Part shown: positions 57,558 through 64,000 of the stretch, in pieces
How the letters are laid out: each line of letters opens with the position of its first letter
Numbering within the stretch: the first letter of the stretch is position 1
From: Prionace glauca
Taxonomy: Eukaryota > Chordata > Chondrichthyes > Carcharhiniformes > Carcharhinidae
Assembly (NCBI GenBank): GCA_037974335.1
Contig: CM075760.1
Span: 14,998,059 to 15,062,058, forward strand
Length of the DNA stretch: 64,000 nt
Reading direction: 5' to 3'
Made by a program: the position numbers and the translations under genes
Notes under the pieces: model-generated
The model's database searches: none
Told to the model about the DNA's origin: nothing
The model's input: the letters and a program-made list of their open reading frames with translations, nothing else

Positions 57558-57617
57558 ATGGATCTGTCAATCGGTCTCAATCAGCACCTTCAGGAGAATT
57601 GGGAGGGTGAATGTTAG
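57558..57617 (+). other. Conserved MDLSI upstream ORF, ZNF-H copy
   Basis: 19 codons, MDLSIGLNQHLQENWEGEC, then TAG, about 150 bp before the coding-exon acceptor, as in the paralogues. Confidence 0.6.
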
Positions 57618-58118
57618 ATACAGCAGAGTGAGAATGGAGGGAGAGTGTGTGGGATGGAGATTCACATCTTTCGGAGAATGAGAGAAGAAGGAATGTTCCA
57701 TTGAAATTAGAATTGTCTATTCTGAATTTCTATCCTGTACTAACAATGATTGTAAACTCGTTTTACAGGATATTGAAAGAGGAACCACAGGCCAAAATCT
57801 GAAATGTCAGGCGTAGATCTGACATTGTCATATTCCCTGGGAGCTGCATATCATTGGCCTTTGAACCTAGAAGAAGAAATGATTGTCCAGTCTGTCAATT
57901 TGAAAAGATTTCAAACATCAGTGTGACTTTAAAAGCACCAACATACTGCCACACTCGAGTGAGAATGTTCCAGTGCATTGACCAAAGAGTTTTAACCAGT
58001 TACACAGCCTGAATAAATATCACACCATTCACAGCAGGGAGAGACTGTATTGGATTGTGTGTGTGCAGACAAGCCTTGAACTAATTGTCCACCCAAGAGA
58101 GGCAAGGACACCTGCACC

Positions 58119-58709
58119 ATGGAGAAACCATGGAAATGTGCAGATTGTGAGAAGAGATACAGATACCCCTCTCAGCTGGAAGCTCATCGGCGCAGCCACA
58201 CTGGAGAGAGACCATTCACCTGTTCTCAGTGTGGGAAGGGATTCATTCAATTATCCAACTTGCAGAGACACCAGCGAGTTCACACTGGGGAGAGGCCGTT
58301 CACCTGCTCTCAGTGTGGGAAGAGATTCACTCTGTCATCTGACCTGCGGACTCATCAGCGAGTTCACACTGGGGAGAGACCATTCACCTGCTCTCAGTGT
58401 GGGAAGGGATTCACTCACTTATCCAGTCTGCGCACACACCAGCGAGTTCACACTGGCGAGAGGCCATTCACTTGTTCTCAGTGTGGGAAGGGATTCACTC
58501 ACTTATCAAGTCTACGGAGACATGACCGAATTCACACTGGAGAGAGGCCATTCACCTGCACTCAGTGTGGGGAGGGATTCACTCAGTCATCCCACCTGCG
58601 GACACATGAGCGAATTCACACTGGGGAGAAACCGTTCACCTGCTCTCAATGTGGGAAGGGATTCAGAGTTTTATCTACCCTGCAAACACACCAGCAAACT
58701 CACAAGTGA
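58119..58709 (+). CDS. ZNF-H: C2H2 zinc-finger protein, 7 fingers
   Basis: A 196-residue protein, [20 protein letters not shown], then six [16 protein letters not shown] fingers joined by TGERP/TGEKP linkers. Finger 1 has both Cys residues, unlike ZNF-G. Fingers 4 and 5 share the same helix start (HLSSLR), a recent duplication. The array is the shortest in the cluster. The coding exon begins after CTCGTTTTACAG (57768). A 219-codon frame (58057-58716) in another phase is a shadow produced by the repeat structure. The 3' flank is collinear with that of ZNF-G. Intact; probable nuclear DNA-binding factor with no visible effector domain. Confidence 0.88.
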   Translation: MEKPWKCADCEKRYRYPSQLEAHRRSHTGERPFTCSQCGKGFIQLSNLQRHQRVHTGERPFTCSQCGKRFTLSSDLRTHQRVHTGERPFTCSQCGKGFTHLSSLRTHQRVHTGERPFTCSQCGKGFTHLSSLRRHDRIHTGERPFTCTQCGEGFTQSSHLRTHERIHTGEKPFTCSQCGKGFRVLSTLQTHQQTHK

Positions 58710-58917
58710 TATTTAAGGTTGGATTCTGTTGTTACTCTTCCTACTCTCAATTACATCTAGGATTACATTTTGTTCATTCTCACAGTTGGTCAATGGAGAG
58801 GGTCAGATGGTTTCTTTCTGCTGGACTGGCTGGTCTCATGGTTTTGCCTCCACTGGACTGATGCTCTTTGAGGTTTGTTGCGAATACCTAGTTTCAGATT
58901 TAGCAAGAATCAGAGTG

Positions 58918-61430
58918 ACAGAGATGTTTAGTCAGTATTTCTGTTTGAAACCCCCCAAATGCCCATCCACTTTCCTTTGTAATTGATTGTTTCCACTTCC
59001 TCCACCCTCGTAGAGAGTGGGTTCCAAGTCAGTACCATTCGCTGCAGCAAAATATTCTTCCTCACATTCCTCCACCTGCATCTCTGACCCAAAACCTTAA
59101 ATCTGCACCGTCCCCGTCCTTGTCCCATCAGTGAATGGGAACAACTTTTCTTTGTGCACCTGATCTAAACCTGTCAGAATCTTGTCCACCTCTTTCAAAT
59201 CTCCCCTCCTGAACCTCCTTTGCTCCAAGTAGAACAACATCAACAATAAAGCACAAAGAAACAGAACATGTTAATACCTAAAACCAAATGAGAATGTTTA
59301 ATTTCTGTTTTAAAGAATGTATTGTGAATATATTGTCCTGGACAATAAAGGAATTGGAATAACTCACCTTGGGTGTGGTTGAATGGAATATATCAATCTG
59401 GTATCCACCTACGTTCTGCCTCCCTAATGGCACTTTGGGAGTACATATACCTCAGTCATTATAGCAAATTAAGAAGGCAGTGTTGGGGTTGACCATGGCT
59501 GAGGCAGCTACATACAGACACATATTCTATTATAATTGAAGACTGCAGATTGAATGTGATCACATTCCTGTGACAGCTCAGTTTCTGCAATTATGGACCA
59601 TTAAAGCTGCTTAGCAGGGCCCTGACAGAGGACCTGGTGAGAATATTTACTCAGAATGAGTTGGAATTAAGCTTATCCCAGGACCGGCTGGTGTTCAGCG
59701 GCTGAGATACTTGAATCTGTAAAAAGGAGGGTCTGACCAATCAATAAACAGTGGTAGGTAGTTGGTTAAGATGTTAAGAAGCATTCTGGGGCATTGCTTA
59801 ACTTATCATCAATTTGTGATAAAAACTGTGAGGGACTTGTGACCCATGAGTCGGCAACATGATGGTATTCTCCAAGTAGCACTGGACTGAAAAGCAGACC
59901 TTTGAGAGTAGATTCTAATGGTTATTATCCTACTCCAGCATGGCCAGTGAAAAATCAGAGCTCGAGTGAGCACTTACCTGCCACTGGAAATTAATAACAA
60001 GAAGCTTAGTGATGGAATAATTAGAGAATAGAGCCAACATTTCAATTCTGGATGACACTTCACAAGAGCTCTTATGAAGGGTCATCCAGACTCAAAACAT
60101 TGGCTCTATTCTCTTTCCGCAGATGTTGTCAGACCTGCTGAGATCTTGCACCATTTCCTGTTTTTGTTTCAGACTCCAAAACCCACAGTATTTGACTTTT
60201 ATGATAAAATGAGTAGGGCTAATTGGAATCCCCACGACCCTCCTGCAAAAGAGAGGGAGTGATGGCAAAAGGAGAAAAAGGATAAGAATGATAAAGTCTT
60301 GGTTCTGATTCTCTGAGCCCATGTAGACTTAATAAAATGGTGAACCAGTTCATAAAGAACAGAAATTCCCATCCCAAACAACTGATTAAATTAAAATAAT
60401 AATTTGGTTAAGGAATATGACAAAAAAATTAATAGATGAAGTTTAAAATCAACTCTGTTTTGTTGTTGGAGAAGTTTTTTAAAATTGTGAAATGACGTAA
60501 TTGTGTGCCAAGTTTTTTCTGCTCACTCCCCACCCCTTTAGATTCTGGAGAAAAGTTAACCCTTTTAGTCGACAGTTAATTTATTTTTAAATCATTTATT
60601 TTATATTTGAGGATTTATGGGAGCCAGTTAAATGTGGAAATTTTAAGCGTAGCCTGGAGGATTTGGAATAATTGTGAGAATGTTATCGAGTTGTCACCTC
60701 AACCCCAGATAAAGAACAAAGATTTTGCAGGTGGTAATGTGTTTGGAATTTTAAATCAACAAAGACTAGATGTTGCTTATAAAATCAGGCCTTGGAAATT
60801 GGCTTAAAAAGATTAAGTTATAATGAAGGAGAATAAAGGATCTTGTATCTTATTTTAATCAGGGAGTAGCGAGCTTGTAGTGTTAAGAAGCTATAGCTGT
60901 GAGAGGGAATGCTGAGGATTCATTGTTTGAAATAAAATTGAGAACTTGTATGTTTTATGTTTGTAGATATGTTTTATCATTGTTTTGGGCTACATTTGTT
61001 AAGGTTTATATTTCTAGGGAACTAACCTTATCTTGAATCTTTAATTAAAGGCATTTCTGGAAGTTTAAAAACAGAACCACAGGAATGCTTAAGGAATTCA
61101 TTCTGGTTATTATTGTTGTAAAGTACATGCTATGTTTCTCTGATTGTGTATGGATGATATTTGTGGGTTGAATACTTCAAGCTTTGAGGTTTTCTGTCTG
61201 TGATTTAAATCAAACAGATTTAAATAAAGAACGTGTAAATAATGAAGCTTTTTTTCACAAAAGTTGTGAACCTGGAGCCAGATTTACTGACTAGAGATAT
61301 GATTCCAGGAGACTTTGCAAAACCTGTGGGAATTTTAATCTGGATACAAACTCACATGTGAGAATGAGAGAGTTTTAATTGTAATGGTTATTTAAAGTTT
61401 GGGACATGCGAAATGATTCTGACCAATCCT
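58918..61430 (+). repeat. Segmental duplication, copy 2
   Basis: Matches 39206-40930 in order and orientation but is longer by about 0.8-0.9 kb in one place (about 59935-60815). The extra part includes the dispersed repeat near 60.01-60.18 kb. It begins with the reversed old LINE end (58930-59250). No gene is seen inside. Confidence 0.72.
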
Positions 61431-61439
61431 TTGTTCATT

Positions 61440-61621
61440 GAACCATAGAATTCCTCCAGTGCAGAAGGGGCCATTTGGACCCTCCAGTTTGCACCATCTC
61501 TCTAACAGAGCATCTTACCCAGACCCTCTCCCCCGCCCTGTCCCTGTAATCTCACACATTTACCATAGCTAACCTATCTATCCTACACATCTTGGGACAT
61601 TAAGAGGGAATTTAGCATAGA
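61440..61621 (-). mobile_element. V-SINE-like SINE, cut by a LINE
   Basis: Reversed SINE (ATAGAATTCCTCCAGTGCAG, CTATCCTACACATCTTGGGA, GGGAATTTAGCATAG). It stops in mid-core where a LINE tail begins. Confidence 0.65.
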
Positions 61622-62440
61622 ACATAAGAACATAAGAAATAGGAGCAGGAGTAGGCCATCTAGCCCTTCGAGCCTGCCCCGCCATTCAGTAAGATCATGG
61701 CTGATAGAAGTAGATCAGTTCCACTTTCCCGCCTTCTCCCCATAACCCTTAATTCCCTTGTCTATCAGAAACCTATCTACCCGTGACTTAAATATATTCA
61801 GCGAGGCAGCCCCCACCACTTCAACGGGCAGAGAATTCCAGAGATTCACCACCCTTTGAGTGAAGAAGTTCCTCCTCAATTCTGATCTAAACGGTAGCAC
61901 AGTGGTTAGCACTGCTGCTTCACAGCTCCAGGGTCCTGGGTTCGATTCCCGGCTCGGGTCACTGTCTGTGTGGAGTTTGCACATTCTCCTCGTGTCTGCG
62001 TGGGTTTTCTCCGGGTGCTCCGGTTTCCTCCCACAGTCCAAAAATGTGCGGGTTAGGTTCATTGGCTATGCTAAAATTGCCCCTTAGTGTCCTGGGATGT
62101 GTAGGTTAGAGGGATTAGCAGGTAAATGTGTAGGGATATGGGGATAGGGTCTGGGTGGGATTGTGTTCGGTGCAGACTCGATGGGCCGAAGGGCCTGTTT
62201 CTGCACTGTAGGGTTCTAAACTGCACCCCCCCCCCCGTTCCCCACTGCCTTATTTTGAGGCTGTGCCCTCTAGCTCTGCTTTCCTTTCTAAGCGGAAAGA
62301 ATCTCTCAACCTCTACCCTATCTAGCCCCTTCATTATCTTGTAAGTCTCTATGAGATTCCCCCTCAGCCTTCTAAACACCAACGAGTACAGGCCCAGTCT
62401 TTTAATCTCTCCACATAAGCTAACCCTCTCATTCATCTAG
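61622..62440 (-). mobile_element. CR1-like LINE 3' end with nested SINE
   Basis: Reversed LINE tail (GGAGCAGGAGTAGGCCATCT). The minus strand encodes RRNFFTQRVVNLWNSLPVEV, and on the far side of the inserted SINE FRRLRGNLIETYKIMKGLDR. Same young subfamily as the 41.6 kb copy. Confidence 0.78.
61892..62222 (+). mobile_element. Full-length V-SINE-like SINE with tRNA head
   Basis: The most complete copy. The head GGTAGCACAGTGGTTAGCAC holds an A-box-like region, then a perfect B box GGTTCGATTCC. The core is GTGGGTTTTCTCCGGGTGCT and CCGGTTTCCTCCCACAGTCC; the tail is GGGCCGAAGGGCCTGTTTCT. The flanks share (T)CTAAAC, a likely target-site duplication in the host LINE. Confidence 0.82.
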
Positions 62441-62464
62441 GAGGCTGGGATTAGCCCCATTTCG

Positions 62465-62755
62465 AGGGAACTAAACAATAGACCATAAACCGTAGGAGCA
62501 CAATCAGGCCATTCAGCTTTCACTACAGCAATGATTTAATTATGATTTCTGCTAGTCAGGAATTGTGCTATATTAATGCCAGTCTGTCTTTCTTTCTTTA
62601 TCTTTAATCCCAGTCCTCTGGTTATTGATCCACATCACTGGAACAGTTTCTCCCTCTCTGCTCTATCACACTGCATGTCCCCACGACTATAATCTTGAAC
62701 AGCTCGATGAAATTGCCATTTAAGCTTCTTTGTTTTAAAGGGAACAAATTTGGGT
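62465..62755 (-). mobile_element. Old LINE remnant
   Basis: Reversed tail ACAATCAGGCCATTCAGCTT and TCCACATCACTGGAACAGTT / GATGAAATTGCCATTTAAGC body. Decayed. Confidence 0.5.
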
Positions 62756-62774
62756 GGGGGGGGGGTGGAGGGGC

Positions 62775-62880
62775 GATGCCTCGTGGTATTATCGGTAGAC
62801 TATTAATCCAGAAACCCAGCTAATGTTCTGGGGACCTGGATTTGAATCCGCGTTTTGATAAAGATGACCAGTGTCTGTGG
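62775..62880 (+). mobile_element. tRNA-derived SINE head
   Basis: CCTCGTGGTATTATCGGTAG and a B-box-like GGATTTGAATCC in tRNA-like order. Same family as 30.2-30.4 kb. Confidence 0.55.
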
Positions 62881-64000
62881 TACCTGCTGGTGTGATGTAG
62901 CACATTTCCCAGGACATTGGAGCAGTAATGAATGAGACCAGGATGACAGAGTCGAAATAAAATTATATTCTTTATGCTTGAAACCTGTCTTAGAATTCTC
63001 TTCATCAACTGGACCATCAATGTGAGCGAAATTAGCATCTTCTGTAATTCCAGGACCAAGAGAGACCAGTCACCCAGGGATGTTGTTCTGTAATTTACAC
63101 TATCTCCCATCAGGGCTCTCCACCCAGGCTGACGAGGCAGCTCAGTGTTAGTGATTTGTTATTGCTGCTGTTCAAGATGTTATTCAACATAGATTCAAGT
63201 TTAAGGAAAGGAGTGGAAATGGGTAATCACAACTGCTCACATTCCTTGGCGGGGGGGAGGTGGGGGGTGGGGGGGGGGGGTGGTGGTGCGATAAGTAATG
63301 GTTACTTGAATTTCTCAAACATCACGTTTTGTGAAGACACTGTCATTTCATAACCATTATTACTCAGAATGGACTGTACTCTCCACATGATAGGGCTGGA
63401 ATTATCTGTGTGGGTGTATGTCTATGAATGAAGATGTGTGGGTGTCTCTCTATGCATGCCCATATCTGTGTAAGAGACAGGAAGAGAGAGAGTGTGTTTG
63501 GATCTCTGTGTTTGGATATCTGTGTGTGCTGCTCCTTCTTAGATGGTTCCTCTCCGAGTGACTTGAATAGAATCACTCAGAGATTCTTCATCCTGGGTGA
63601 ATCCACAGGCTGACCATGTGCTTTGTAAAACCTGACATCTGCACCACCAGATCTCACTTTTCCTGCAACAACATAAAGTGTTTGCTTCTTTCCTGATCCT
63701 TCCTTTCCCCTCCCTTTTCAATTATATCACTTCTCATTATTCTGAACTCCGGCAGGACCGACTCATCCCACTGAATTCGTCCAAGGACAACCGCCTCATC
63801 TCGGGAATCAGTCCAGTGAAACTTAGTTGCACATAGACAGTGAGCAAATAGAACAAAGATCAAAAGAGGGAAATAGAGACACAGACAAAGATTTAGAGTG
63901 AAAGAGACTGAGCCAGATTTACAGTCATAGTCATACAGTGCAGAAAACACCCTTTGACCCAAAGAGTTTGCACCAACAATAGCTACCATTAACTCCCATG
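62881..64000. other. Unassigned DNA with a G-rich run
   Basis: No gene is supported. 63250-63290 is almost pure G with T/A breaks. 63915-63990 (ATAGTCATACAGTGCAGAAA) looks like the reversed end of a SINE or LINE that runs out of the window. Confidence 0.4.

Overview
The window is vertebrate nuclear DNA, most likely from a cartilaginous fish (shark or ray). That follows from three things: T-cell-receptor V segments with 23-bp recombination signals, a dense load of CR1-type LINEs with tRNA-derived SINEs ending in the GGGCCGAAGGGCCTGTTT-type tail that I associate with elasmobranch genomes, and GIY-YIG Penelope-like fragments. The species cannot be fixed from the sequence. There is no CRISPR array, operon, rRNA or stand-alone tRNA gene.

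Region 1 (about 0.5-12 kb) holds a cluster of seven TCR alpha/delta-type V segments in both orientations: V1 (-, 582-1056), V2 (+, truncated, 2493-2683), V3 (+, 4033-4939), V4 (-, pseudogene, 7743-8011), V5 (-, 8473-8746), V6 (-, 9085-9417) and V7 (+, pseudogene, 10063-10337). Six keep a heptamer / 23-bp spacer / nonamer; V2 has a degraded 24-bp version. V1 and V3 have the normal leader-intron-V structure. V6 has leader and V in one uninterrupted exon. Two Penelope-like fragments lie in the cluster, one abutting and cutting V2. No D, J or C segment was recognised.

Region 2 (about 12-19 kb) is a repeat field (CR1-like LINEs, V-SINE-like and tRNA-SINE copies) with no host gene that I can support.

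Region 3 (about 19-61 kb) is a cluster of C2H2 zinc-finger genes without KRAB or another recognisable effector domain: ZNF-A (21027-21959 +), ZNF-B (30534-31151 -), ZNF-C (32089-33237 +), ZNF-D (37702-38686 -, damaged), ZNF-E (43550-44479 -), ZNF-F (47424-48350 +), ZNF-G (52528-53286 -) and ZNF-H (58119-58709 +), plus relics at 20.2-20.6, 22.7-22.9 and 26.4-27.15 kb. B/C, E/F and G/H are head-to-head pairs. E/F and G/H have CpG-rich, CCAAT/CRE/GC-box DNA between them. All probably encode nuclear DNA-binding proteins; their targets are unknown. The coding part of each gene is one terminal exon with a recognisable upstream 3' splice site. Repeated 5' and 3' flanks show growth by inverted and direct duplication, with LINEs and SINEs landing before, during and after the duplications.

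Region 4 (about 61-64 kb) is nested SINE/LINE sequence and low-complexity G-rich DNA.

The main points of interest are the intronless V segment, the mixed-orientation V cluster with recombination signals outlasting coding sequence, zinc-finger start codons that seem to have arisen inside an ancestral finger linker, a repeated 19-codon upstream ORF in the zinc-finger leaders, and a LINE that supplies a gene's stop codon.
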